Source: Bordetella hinzii LMG 13501
GTDB taxonomy: Bacteria; Pseudomonadota; Gammaproteobacteria; Burkholderiales; Burkholderiaceae_B
NCBI RefSeq assembly: GCF_001548475.1
Contig: NZ_LRUJ01000003.1
Span: 124,001 to 188,000 of the forward strand
Length of the DNA: 64,000 nt
Direction: 5' to 3'
Shown: in pieces, positions 1 to 7,778 of the stretch
How positions within the stretch are numbered: the first letter of the stretch is position 1
Layout: the number at the start of each line of letters is the position of its first letter
The notes under the pieces: model-generated
Database searches by the model: none
The model's input: the letters and a program-made list of their open reading frames with translations, nothing else
Told to the model about the DNA's origin: nothing
Translations under genes and position numbers: made by a program

Positions 1-156
1 CCGAAACAAGCCACCAACTAAAGATTTCCCTCTCTGGGCTATTTGGATAGTCCCACCAAGCAGGAACCTCTAATACTCCTGTTTTGCCCAGATGGGCTAC
101 CAAATGGTTGACACAGCCGTAAAGGTGGGCGTGAAGATAGTCATCACGCTTATTCA
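1..156 (-). CDS. Unrecognised protein, N-terminal part only (runs off left edge)
   Basis: An open frame begins at an ATG read leftward from 156 and stays open for 52 codons to the window edge. A GGAGG motif lies about seven bases before the ATG. The start overlaps the stop of the preceding gene (ATGAATAA arrangement), so the two are probably translationally coupled. The visible part starts MNKRDDYLHAHLYG and is rich in Trp, Tyr and His. I do not recognise a family. It lies in the AT-richer island and could be a cargo protein with its upstream partner. Confidence 0.6.
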
Positions 157-626
157 TCTTCATCCTCCCACACAGGGCAGTCATACAGACCTTCTGACGG
201 AGAGGCACTCCATTGAAGCTCAGGCAGCTCCTTCTCAATGCGCCCCGTAGGGTAGAAGTGTTTCCCTCCTTTGAACTTCACAACGAAAGAGCAAGCGGGA
301 ATAGCTTGGGGATGATTGCCAATGCGCTGCTCGTTATCGAGCTGCCATTGAATAGCTTCTTGCGGCTGCATATCAGGCACGACGACACCGCCAACCGCAA
401 AGACCATGGCGACGGCATCTTTGTGAATGATACGGGGATCAAACTTCATCGCGGATTGCCATTGTTCAGTGGTAAGGGCATCAGTCATCATAGGGAAGAA
501 ATCCCCGGTAATGATGGCAATCCTAGGATAAAGAACCCCATCATTCTTACGAACGGCCATGCATGCTTGGGCATACATATCAAGCGTTTCCCTATCGTCT
601 TGGTTCATGATTTGTTCAAGTTTCAT
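150..626 (-). CDS. Unrecognised island protein, 158 aa
   Basis: The frame opens further upstream (704), but the ATG at 626 has an AGGAG motif six to seven bases before it and gives MKLEQIMNQDDRETL, so I take that start. The protein is soluble, with no signal peptide or membrane segment. It has a hydrophobic central stretch (YPRIAIITGDFFPMM) and an acidic tail ending EDEDE. No catalytic motif is recognisable. Its stop overlaps the start of the next gene leftward, so the pair looks like a small operon. The function is unknown. Confidence 0.6.
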   Translation of the reverse strand: MKLEQIMNQDDRETLDMYAQACMAVRKNDGVLYPRIAIITGDFFPMMTDALTTEQWQSAMKFDPRIIHKDAVAMVFAVGGVVVPDMQPQEAIQWQLDNEQRIGNHPQAIPACSFVVKFKGGKHFYPTGRIEKELPELQWSASPSEGLYDCPVWEDEDE

Positions 627-877
627 ATTCACTTCTCCTAAAGGTTGGTTTAAATCGAGCTGCGACCACCGCGATTCGATGAAGTGAAGTATGAAATCCG
701 CCACAAAATTTCGATCTGCAGCACACCTACAGCAACTGAGGTACGATGCTGGCTCAGTGCTGTGTTGACAGGGCGAAAAAATCGTGAGTGATTCGGGCTT
801 CTTTAATCAGTTTTTGGCTGACGAAGTGGAACCACCAAAGAAGGTAAAAAACGCCCCGTAGCCAGACGGTTGAGCTC

Positions 878-1615
878 GTGGGTATCGAGGCCATGAAGAC
901 CTTGCTCTGGGCTCGTACGGTGATGGCACTCGCGGACTGCGCCCCGAGTGCCATCCAGAACCGCTACAACTTCCAGCAGCAGCGCATCGAGTTCCCCATG
1001 TATGCCAAGGGGCAGCGCACACCCTCTGTGCAGACCTTGGTCGATGTGGAAGAGGCAGCGCCGGTTGGAAGGGACAAGGCGAAGCTCAGGCCCTTTGCTG
1101 GAACACGCAGGCTCTTTGAGGTGGGACCAGAAGGGATGCCGCTATGGAAGGTGCTGGAAGGCTCCATAGCGACTTGTGAGGGTGTTCTTGATGAGTGGCT
1201 TACTGAACGTTGGGCAGCGTCGATAGTGGCCCTCATGGACTTCCCGGAGAAGGTGGATCGCCTAGTGGCAGCCATGCTGCCTGCGGACCTTCTTGTCGAA
1301 ATGACAGATCCGCATTTCTGGCCCCCACTTGGTCGGTTCTCGTACGGAGTTCAAGTCATGCTCAAGATGAAGGGCTCCATGCTCACCAGTAGGGACGAGT
1401 GCCACCTTAGCGAAGAGCTCACTGCGCAATGGCTTACCGTGGTTCTAGCCGCCTGGCAAATGGCCTATGCCCGAAAGGCGAAGCGTAACGAAGCCGATCT
1501 GCTTTTGGTGCTGTCGGTCAACGATCTGGAGCAAACCTTGCCGCACATCCATGTGGAGCTTGAGCACTGGTTAGAAGTCGATATGAACCAGAAGATGGCA
1601 GAAAGATTTTCGTAA
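878..1615 (+). CDS. Unrecognised island protein, about 240 aa
   Basis: The frame starts at GTG 878 or ATG 893; neither has a convincing ribosome site, so the true start is unsure. The 240-residue product has an N-terminal stretch that could be a small helix-turn-helix-like region (around residues 14-40), a Pro-rich linker, and an alpha-helical C-terminal half ending in a charged Met/Glu-rich tail. No catalytic motif is visible. It is transcribed towards the Fic gene. The 250 bases upstream hold a 25-codon GTG-started frame (783-860) that I do not call as a gene. Function unknown. Confidence 0.5.
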   Translation: MGIEAMKTLLWARTVMALADCAPSAIQNRYNFQQQRIEFPMYAKGQRTPSVQTLVDVEEAAPVGRDKAKLRPFAGTRRLFEVGPEGMPLWKVLEGSIATCEGVLDEWLTERWAASIVALMDFPEKVDRLVAAMLPADLLVEMTDPHFWPPLGRFSYGVQVMLKMKGSMLTSRDECHLSEELTAQWLTVVLAAWQMAYARKAKRNEADLLLVLSVNDLEQTLPHIHVELEHWLEVDMNQKMAERFS

Positions 1616-1727
1616 CTGCGCACGGTAAAAACAGATGTCCTTTCCCAGGGCCGAGTCTGTAAAAATCGGATAGACCGTCACCCCCTCCTCGATATAATTT
1701 TCGTTCGCCACTAGGGAGCTCGCTCCG

Positions 1728-3104
1728 TTAAATAAGCCCCAATTTAGAAAAAGCCTCCTGAATGAACTGGCTCGCGATTTCGGTTGCGGCGATTTCCTCA
1801 TCCCATTCGTGTTGGCGCGTCGTTGGATTGTAGCGACGCCGCATGAAAACTCGGCCGTCTAAAACAATCTCTCGCAGCGCGATTCGATCTTCGGTAATTT
1901 CGTCCAGACTTTTGTATCCACCTGCACTGTCCTGCACCGATACCAGAAGATTGATAACCCCATCGTCGAAGTTTTTTGTGTCATCTGCTCGATGTATATG
2001 ACGACCATGCCAAAAGATATACCGCTGATCGATATCTCTCCCATTTATATGTAAGCCGAACAGCCAGGTTCTGGGCGCTTTCCCTTTAGTTCGTAAATTT
2101 TGCCATTTCTCGAAGTCTAGCCCACCGTAATCCTTAAATCCAATGCGTATATTGCTCAGCTCCTCACTCAGCAATTTACAAATATTGCTAAACTCCAGCT
2201 TTATTGCCTCACTGTTCTTCTGAAGTGAAATGAATTTTCGATGGTCAGTTTGTTTTACTTTCTCTGACGCGGCTCGGGCAATATTTTTTATCCAGTCCGT
2301 CTTTGCTTTTTCTGTGCGAATAATAGAGAGATAACGGTCCGCTGTGCGCAAAGTATTCTTCGCCGTAATCTCCAAAAACGACAGTCCGTCACCCTGATCT
2401 GCTTGCTCTAATGCATCATAATAATTCCGCTCCCGATCTTCCGGCTGAACCGTCGCAGGCACGTATCTAGCCTTAAGGAGGATAAAGTCTTGCAGCAGTC
2501 TCGATAGACGACCATTTCCGTCCACGAAGGGGTGAATTCTAGTAAAGGCCCAATGGACATAGGCCGCGTTCTGAACTGGGTGAGAATCCTTGTTGGAATT
2601 GCAAGTGCTTATTGCTTTCTCGACGAGGTTAGGCACGTCCAAGTGGGATGGCGGCAAAACACTGGCCCCAGAGATTGCAACATCCTTAGATCTAAAACGT
2701 CCTGCATTCTCGCAATCGATCTTATTCAATAGCTTCTGATGAAGTTCCTTAATCAGTTGGATGGAAAGAGGCTCACCCCGATCAAGGCATTCCTGCAAAT
2801 AGAAACAGCAATCTGCTAAGTTTATTACTTCCTGCTGTTCTTTTCGCGAGCCAGCCTCAAGAATTCCAGAACTCAATACAGCAATTGTCTCTCGCCTTGA
2901 TAACCTATTTCCTTCAATCACCGCCGACGAATAGACACGATCATACAGAATCTCCTCTTCAAGTTTTTGGATAATGGCTGACGGAAGGGGCCGCTGCAAG
3001 TCAATTTCACGGATGCTCTCGTCTACTTCATCGAGGTAATCCAGCGTTGCCCCAACTGGGAGGAACCTGTCATAGTTTTCGATATCTGACGTAATGTCCT
3101 GCAT
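1728..3104 (-). CDS. Fic family protein (class II, predicted AMP transferase)
   Basis: Fic enzymes transfer AMP or another nucleotide moiety to hydroxyl side chains of target proteins. The 458-residue product, counted from the ATG at 3104 that follows GGGAG, has the complete catalytic motif HPFVDGNGRLSR (about residues 191-202), including the catalytic His and the phosphate-binding GNGR. An (S/T)xxxE(G/N) inhibitory helix, SAVIEG, lies at residues 60-65 before the Fic core, which makes it class II. The flap and helical core lie between. After the Fic domain is an extra region of about 200 residues (roughly 255-458) rich in Trp, Arg and His that I do not recognise. An ATG at 3158 would add 18 residues but has a poorer ribosome site. 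It has no adjacent antitoxin, as expected for a self-inhibited enzyme. The target is unknown. Confidence 0.88.
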   Translation of the reverse strand: MQDITSDIENYDRFLPVGATLDYLDEVDESIREIDLQRPLPSAIIQKLEEEILYDRVYSSAVIEGNRLSRRETIAVLSSGILEAGSRKEQQEVINLADCCFYLQECLDRGEPLSIQLIKELHQKLLNKIDCENAGRFRSKDVAISGASVLPPSHLDVPNLVEKAISTCNSNKDSHPVQNAAYVHWAFTRIHPFVDGNGRLSRLLQDFILLKARYVPATVQPEDRERNYYDALEQADQGDGLSFLEITAKNTLRTADRYLSIIRTEKAKTDWIKNIARAASEKVKQTDHRKFISLQKNSEAIKLEFSNICKLLSEELSNIRIGFKDYGGLDFEKWQNLRTKGKAPRTWLFGLHINGRDIDQRYIFWHGRHIHRADDTKNFDDGVINLLVSVQDSAGGYKSLDEITEDRIALREIVLDGRVFMRRRYNPTTRQHEWDEEIAATEIASQFIQEAFSKLGLI

Positions 3105-3208
3105 TCGCCTCACTCCCAATAGTAACGGACTGTATTTATAATTTAATATATTTCTCATTGCCCAGCAAGCTTTTCCCGCTTGGTTGAACGCCAGTTGCCC
3201 CCAAAACG

Positions 3209-3843
3209 TTAGCGTCGATGAACAACTGCATCTTTCTCCCCTGTAGCACCAGCATTCGCATCTAGGAAGCTCCTGAGCTTTTCACTTCCATACTCATAAG
3301 CAATCCGTGGGTCGGCACCTTGGTCAATGAGGTAGGCGACGACTTTTAGATAGTTATTCTCCGCGCTGTTCTTTAGCGCTTCGTCATTCTCTGCATGGAT
3401 GTAAGCGCCTTGGCTGACCAAGAACTTCACAATAGGCAAATGCCCTTTTGCTGCGGCTGTGCGCAACGCCTGCTCTGAATGAGCATGGATGTTCGCGCCA
3501 TGCTTGACAAGTGTCTTGATAGTGCCCAGATTCCCTGACATCGCACACCAGATAAGCGGAAAGCTTCCATGTGCATCTACGTCGGCTCCATGTTCGATGA
3601 GACACTTGGCTATCTCCATGTAGCCAGATCGGATAGCCGAGATAAGCGACTCATCCTCGTTAGTATGCACATCGGCACCGCACCCAATAGACGGACTACT
3701 GCTTCAAATTTTCCGAACTTAACTGCCGACCTCAGACGCTTATCTAGTTGGTCCGCAATGGCGGGTTCTGAGCGACGCATTTGTGCATAAACCAGCTTAT
3801 TGATATCTAACTGGCTTCTTATACGAATCTTGTCTGGCTTCAT
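3209..3843 (-). pseudogene. Ankyrin-repeat protein gene broken by one frameshift
   Basis: A gene with a good start (AAAGGAG then ATG at 3843) reads about 53 codons, to an ankyrin-like half-repeat ending RLLG. It then loses frame at a three-base C run on this strand (3683-3685, GGG in the coding sense). One extra G would restore an uninterrupted GCGADVHTNEDESL join into the downstream frame 3209-3670. That frame encodes four or so ankyrin repeats (GADVDAHGSFPLIW, GANIHAHSEQALR, GAYIHAENDEAL, GADPRI). Intact, it would be about 211 residues, a soluble protein-binding module. The break may be a real mutation or a base-call error in a short homopolymer. Binding partner unknown. Confidence 0.75.
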
Positions 3844-4175
3844 GGTTTCTCCTTTGGTGAATTCTTGGAGAAACTGTAGTTTTGTCTGGCTAGAAGTCAA
3901 CCACGCCTAGATGAGGCGTTCAATTTTTCGAACTATGGTGGTTTCCCTGGACATGACACAAACGGCGATAAATTCAAATAAAGGGCTCACCGCAATTTCT
4001 GTCGCTATTGCTCCTTTCCTACGGATGCTCACCTATTTAAGGGGAAGAGCGTCAGGGTACAACCTACTAATTCCTTACCCTAACGGGATTCTCTCTGCGG
4101 GACCCCTTTGGGGTAATTATCTGATGTACACCGTGTGGCACCATAGTTGGGAAATCCAACTAAATAGACTTCCGG
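3844..4175. other. Gene-free stretch between the replicase and ankyrin genes
   Basis: This 332-base AT-rich stretch lies directly downstream of the replicase gene and upstream of the ankyrin gene. A 105-codon plus-strand frame crosses it but has no ribosome site and an unconvincing protein sequence. There is a small ACCCC-TTT-GGGGT hairpin near 4107-4119. In ColE2-type plasmids the replication origin lies just past the rep gene, so an origin could be here, but I cannot point to one. Confidence 0.3.
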
Positions 4176-5153
4176 TTAAATTTTATAGATCGAGAATTGG
4201 TACTCAACTTGACTCCAATTCCTTTTGACGGATCGAAGACTAAGCCCGGAATGGACGGCAATGGAGTTCTGCGTAATTGCGGTTCCTTGAGCCTTTAAGG
4301 CGGTCACACTAGCGATGATGCGCTTCTGTGTGTCGTTCATCTTCGCTTCGTTTGTATAGGCGGCGGCCTGTCGCTGTTTCTCTGCAAGCAGCATGTCAGC
4401 AGGCAGGGCCATCACACCACGGTTGACCCGCTTGTCATGGCGATGCCGCCAGGTCCAAGTTCCAACACTCTTGGCCGTAGATAGCACTTCCTTGTAGAAA
4501 AGTGTCCCTGCTGGGCTGCCTGCGAACTCGGCATTGATATTGAAGGCTTGTGTGTTCACATCCTCTTGGAAGTCCTCATAGGCATCGTAGAGCTTCACGG
4601 CGGGATAGGCCCAGAAGCGTAAGTTGTCAAAGAGGGTGCAATTCCTTCCCAGCCCGTTCTGGTAGCGCTGTAGCTCGCGCTGCGATGTTATGTCCACGTA
4701 CTCCATGAAGTCTTCGAATTCGTAGCTCACACGGTGCTGTAGGACCTTCCAGTGAGGGTGGCAAGGGTTCTTGGTGAAGCGCCCCACATAGGCGGGATCT
4801 GCACCAGGCACAGCCCTAGTGAGTGCAATGTCCACAGCCTCATAGAAGCGCTGCGGTGCCCTCCTCCCTGCCTGGGTGTAGATCACTGGAGTTTTGAGCT
4901 CCCAGAGGTAGTGGCAGCGGCCTGACTCTGGACTGATGGTAATGATGGTAGGAGCGGGAAGATTCTTTTCTTCCCATAAGAAGGCACTGCTAGGGCTATC
5001 TATGTCCAAGACGATGTAGCGTTTATATAGCTGGTTATGCTCAATGTAGCGATAACCCAACGCCTTATCTTTTCTACGGTATTTCGTGCCGTCTTCAAAG
5101 TTATCAGTGCTATTTAGCTTGCCAAGCAGACTTTCTATCAATTCCTCTATCAA
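4176..5153 (-). CDS. repA: ColE2-type replicase/primase (plasmid replication initiator)
   Basis: The 325-residue product matches the replicase family of ColE2-type plasmids. It has an N-terminal primase-like core with RYIVLDIDS (about 45-53) and the HYLWELKTPV segment, then DPAYVGRFTKNPCHPHW, then a PriCT-like region GRNCTLFDNLRFWAY (about 168-182), and a C-terminal helix-turn-helix region (about 275-318) that would bind the origin. The start is a TTG at 5153 with GGAG seven bases upstream. In this family the protein binds the origin and synthesises a short primer. Its promoter and a candidate antisense RNA lie just upstream. A plasmid replicase inside a chromosomal island suggests a captured plasmid or an element that can replicate after excision. 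Confidence 0.85.
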   Translation of the reverse strand: MIEELIESLLGKLNSTDNFEDGTKYRRKDKALGYRYIEHNQLYKRYIVLDIDSPSSAFLWEEKNLPAPTIITISPESGRCHYLWELKTPVIYTQAGRRAPQRFYEAVDIALTRAVPGADPAYVGRFTKNPCHPHWKVLQHRVSYEFEDFMEYVDITSQRELQRYQNGLGRNCTLFDNLRFWAYPAVKLYDAYEDFQEDVNTQAFNINAEFAGSPAGTLFYKEVLSTAKSVGTWTWRHRHDKRVNRGVMALPADMLLAEKQRQAAAYTNEAKMNDTQKRIIASVTALKAQGTAITQNSIAVHSGLSLRSVKRNWSQVEYQFSIYKI

Positions 5154-5203
5154 TTAAGTTCTCCGATTCTTTATCGATTGAGAACTTATTTCGCGCAGAG
5201 GAC

Positions 5204-5231
5204 TTGACTTTTATTTCATTTTTCGTAGAAT
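5204..5231 (+). promoter_or_regulatory. Promoter for a candidate antisense RNA opposite repA leader
   Basis: TTGACT at 5204-5209 and TAGAAT at 5226-5231 are separated by 16 bases; each matches the sigma-70 consensus at five of six positions. It faces the repA promoter, and its predicted transcript would run into the terminator at 5279-5310. No coding frame with a ribosome site follows. Confidence 0.55.
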
Positions 5232-5237
5232 ATAAAT

Positions 5238-5310
5238 CGTATCAACTGGTTGTGTTCGCCTGGAAGCTCTCAACCGATAAAAAGGCTCCGTTAATTCGGG
5301 GCTTTTTCTT
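5238..5310 (+). ncRNA. Candidate antisense (countertranscript) RNA to the repA leader
   Basis: A transcript started about 5238 would end at a hairpin with arms AAAGGCTCCG and CGGGGCTTTT (5281-5307, with G-U pairs) followed by a T run, giving roughly 70 nucleotides. It is fully complementary to the start of the repA mRNA, which is predicted to begin about 5309 on the other strand. ColE2-family plasmids control Rep translation by just such a small leader-antisense RNA. The assignment rests on promoter, terminator and position only. Confidence 0.5.
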
Positions 5311-5315
5311 TTATG

Positions 5316-5343
5316 GTTATACAAGAAAAAAACCAACTGTCAA
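5316..5343 (-). promoter_or_regulatory. repA promoter
   Basis: Read on the minus strand there is a perfect TTGACA (5338-5343) and TATAAC (5316-5321) separated by 16 bases. Transcription would start about 5309 and give a repA leader of roughly 155 nucleotides. The -35 element overlaps the last codons of the 103-residue gene upstream. Confidence 0.65.
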
Positions 5344-5651
5344 ATCTGGCTTTTTAATTGGCTGCCCAAGAAGTCAGCAGTCCATTCAATTTTCTCATTG
5401 AGAAGTGAAATTGAAACTCGGCAAAGCCCTAGCAATTGGTCAACAACGAGCATAGACAGAGCATCATCAGAATGGTGTCGGACTGTCTCATTATGCTGAA
5501 GGATGGTCAGCACTGCCCCGCCCCCTGTAGCTAATGCCCGTGAATCTTCTACGCAGCTTAAGAGATGCTTGGAGTCAAGGGTTTGATTCTGCGCAGCAGC
5601 ATGCACTTTCGCTGAGAATCGGAGAATTGCACGATCTGAGAAATTGGGCAT
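5340..5651 (-). CDS. Unrecognised small island protein, 103 aa
   Basis: The ATG at 5651 has GGAGG six bases upstream, a better start than the one at 5663. The product (MPNFSDRAILRFSAKVHAAA...) is soluble and helical, with the hydrophobic run ALSMLVVDQLLGLCRVSISLL near the C-terminus. No family is recognised. It precedes repA on the same strand, and its last codons overlap the repA -35 box, so it could be a replication or copy-number accessory gene. That is inference from position only. Confidence 0.55.
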   Translation of the reverse strand: MPNFSDRAILRFSAKVHAAAQNQTLDSKHLLSCVEDSRALATGGGAVLTILQHNETVRHHSDDALSMLVVDQLLGLCRVSISLLNEKIEWTADFLGSQLKSQI

Positions 5652-5730
5652 TCTGACCTCCAAAGACAGGACAGCGCGATCCTGGCGTACTCTGGAACAG
5701 TTGTCATCCCATCAATGAATGCGCACATAA

Positions 5731-5757
5731 AAAAAAGCACCCCGCAGGGTGCTTTTT
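5731..5757 (-). terminator. Rho-independent terminator after the H-NS gene
   Basis: Arms GCACCC (5737-5742) and GGGTGC (5747-5752) with a four-base loop are flanked by A and T runs, so the hairpin ends transcripts of the minus-strand H-NS gene and could also act from the other side. Confidence 0.8.
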
Positions 5758-5773
5758 GCTAACGAAGGCACGC

Positions 5774-6073
5774 TCAGACGGCGAAGTCTTCTTTCTTCTT
5801 TCCGCCTTCAATCGCGTTGGCTAGCCATTGGGGGCTACGCCCACGTCCCGACCACTCTTCGCCATTGGGACCACGGTACTTGACAGGAGCAGAGCCTGCC
5901 GATTTCTTGACACCGCCCTTCTTGGAAGCACCCAAGTCGGCGGTACTGATACCGTACTCAGCCATCTTCTGCTTGATCTCGTTGATGACTTCAGCCATTT
6001 CTTTCTGGCGAAGTTCTTCTGCTTCCTGAAGCAGCTTTTCGGCTTTGGCTTTGAGTTCGAGATAGGTTGCCAT
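5774..6073 (-). CDS. H-NS family nucleoid protein (xenogeneic silencer)
   Basis: The 99-residue product has an N-terminal coiled coil (about 3-45, Leu/Glu/Lys-rich) for oligomerisation, a Lys/Gly/Ser-rich linker, and a C-terminal AT-hook-like DNA-binding domain. The last is marked by KYRGPNGEEWSGRGRSPQWL (about 64-83), the typical form of beta-proteobacterial H-NS proteins. It would coat AT-rich DNA, such as this island, and repress it. The start has GGAG seven bases upstream and the gene has its own terminator. Island-borne copies usually add to a chromosomal H-NS and reduce the cost of carrying foreign DNA. Confidence 0.93.
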   Translation of the reverse strand: MATYLELKAKAEKLLQEAEELRQKEMAEVINEIKQKMAEYGISTADLGASKKGGVKKSAGSAPVKYRGPNGEEWSGRGRSPQWLANAIEGGKKKEDFAV

Positions 6074-6113
6074 CTAAAGGCTCCAAGGTTAGTAGTAGCG
6101 TAATTCTAGCGCA

Positions 6114-7778
6114 CTACTGCTTGGCGGGCTCGCAATCACGCTTAGCGGCGCCTTCATTCACTGTAGCACTGTCCAATCGTGTTGCCAAATACGATATGAG
6201 ACTCAGCATGTTCAGGCAGTCTAACTCCGAAATGACAGAAGGGACAACAGTTGCCATAGGCGAGTGATTGACGGGATTACGAAAGCCTGTGATCAATCCA
6301 CGAGTCAAATACTGCTGTCCCTCTTGCATATTTATGTCCGACTCGGTAACTAGGCCATTAATCTGCACCGTGGGAGCTTTTACGATGGTTTTTTTATCCC
6401 GCGCAACCGCAAATAGATCTGCCAACCCGACTCCATCCACGTCCCTCTGAGACAATTTCCGCAGCTTCTCAGCATACAGCTTAACCCCTTGGTCAGCGGC
6501 ATGGCCAAATTGCTCGTTCTTATAATAAACTGCTACACCGTCCTTTATGCATTCATGAAGATGACGCCAATGAAGTAAAGGATACTCGGGTATAAGCGAG
6601 TAAAGGGCTTTAACAACCGGAGCATAAGTTTCCCCTACTTCCTCACTGTCACCCATCTGCTTGACAATCGTTTCGACGGATTGTCGAACGTCGGTTGGAA
6701 GTGTATTAAACCACTGCTCCTTGTCGATACCAGTATCGTGCTTGAATTGCCTGTCTTTTTTTTCGGCTCGCCTTTTTCGCCAATCTTGTCCAACACGTGC
6801 TATCAGTGCAGATAAATATTCCCTAAAGGCAGCCATTTCTGGATTCTCCCAGTTGATGGATTGCCTGTTGGTAGAAATCACATCCTCATCTAGAAGATCT
6901 ATGAAATCGGCCTTAATCCAGCCGGTCAAATATTGGTAAAAATGGCTAGATGTGCTGTCTGAAAAATATTCAGGCGAATTTACCAACTTTCCGCGTGAGA
7001 AGATTGCAATCCCCCGCAGCCCTGAACTAGGTGGAATTGGCGTCTTTGCGGTAACGAAACTTAGTTCTACCTTACCATAATAATCACTATTGGACTCTAT
7101 GAGGTCCTTTTCCGTCCACTTAAATTGCTCCTCTACATTTCCGTATCGCCTATCGTTCGTGATGGTGACCGTTTTGCCCTTCGAGTCTTTTAGGATTATT
7201 TGAAAAGCGGAGTGAACAATAAAGATCCGGGAAAGGCTATCGGCTATGGCCTCGATATCAAAAGGACTTTTTCGCTTGAGATCGTCTAGTTGAATTGTGG
7301 TGCCAGACGTCCTTTTGACGTTTTGATCGACTAAGTCCGTCTGCGGGTTATATACGCCTTGGGCCGCCCTTAGGGAATCCCAATTTAGAGTAAAGCGATT
7401 TCTTAGGTTGTTCTTTATGGTATCGACTTTCACCTCTTTAGCGAGCCCAAAAAGGGCTAGCTTTCCCAGCCCCTTTTTCCCGGTGGGAAGTCGTTTAAAT
7501 TTAGGCGAAGGCTTGTCGCCTTCGTCCTGTCGGCGATTTCTCCCAATCACGAGGAATTTTTTTTGAATGTCCTCAGAGGACATCCCAGTTCCGTCGTCAT
7601 AAATAGTTATAGCCTTAGGCGTTCCATTTTGCTCAAAAAACTCGACAATTACCTTGCTGGCATCGGCGTCATAAGCATTCGAGATAAGTTCAGCAAGCGC
7701 AGGCGGAAGTGTCGCATACATCTTCACGCCCAAATGCTCGATAGTTTTGGGATCAAACCTTAGCTCGTATTTGCTCAC
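6114..7778 (-). CDS. GHKL ATPase, MORC/Hsp90-like, linked to DNA methyltransferase
   Basis: The 554-residue product has a complete Bergerat ATP fold: N box with E30 and N34 (ALAELISNAYDAD), G1 box DDGTG (61-65), and G2 loop GKKGLGKLA (100-108). A transducer-like second domain follows (about 215-340), then a charged helical C-terminal half without transmembrane segments. There is no HisKA domain, so it is not a sensor kinase. Iyer, Abhiman and Aravind (2008) described MORC/MutL-like ATPases encoded beside cytosine methylases and Vsr-type nucleases in restriction-modification operons, which is the situation here. The start is GTG 7778 with GGGAG six bases upstream, overlapping the methylase gene by 26 bases. 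It probably acts on DNA with the neighbouring enzymes; the exact role is unknown. Confidence 0.85.
   Translation of the reverse strand: MSKYELRFDPKTIEHLGVKMYATLPPALAELISNAYDADASKVIVEFFEQNGTPKAITIYDDGTGMSSEDIQKKFLVIGRNRRQDEGDKPSPKFKRLPTGKKGLGKLALFGLAKEVKVDTIKNNLRNRFTLNWDSLRAAQGVYNPQTDLVDQNVKRTSGTTIQLDDLKRKSPFDIEAIADSLSRIFIVHSAFQIILKDSKGKTVTITNDRRYGNVEEQFKWTEKDLIESNSDYYGKVELSFVTAKTPIPPSSGLRGIAIFSRGKLVNSPEYFSDSTSSHFYQYLTGWIKADFIDLLDEDVISTNRQSINWENPEMAAFREYLSALIARVGQDWRKRRAEKKDRQFKHDTGIDKEQWFNTLPTDVRQSVETIVKQMGDSEEVGETYAPVVKALYSLIPEYPLLHWRHLHECIKDGVAVYYKNEQFGHAADQGVKLYAEKLRKLSQRDVDGVGLADLFAVARDKKTIVKAPTVQINGLVTESDINMQEGQQYLTRGLITGFRNPVNHSPMATVVPSVISELDCLNMLSLISYLATRLDSATVNEGAAKRDCEPAKQ

Noticed and set aside
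213-641. A 142-codon plus-strand frame opposite the 158-residue gene
   Set aside because: The minus-strand frame has a good start and natural composition; the plus frame lacks a ribosome site.
3680-3690. Programmed frameshifting in the ankyrin gene
   Set aside because: The site is not a slippery heptamer and no downstream structure is evident, so a plain mutation or sequencing error is more likely.
3911-4228. A 105-codon plus-strand frame in the gap before repA
   Set aside because: No ribosome site, odd composition, and it runs into the end of repA.
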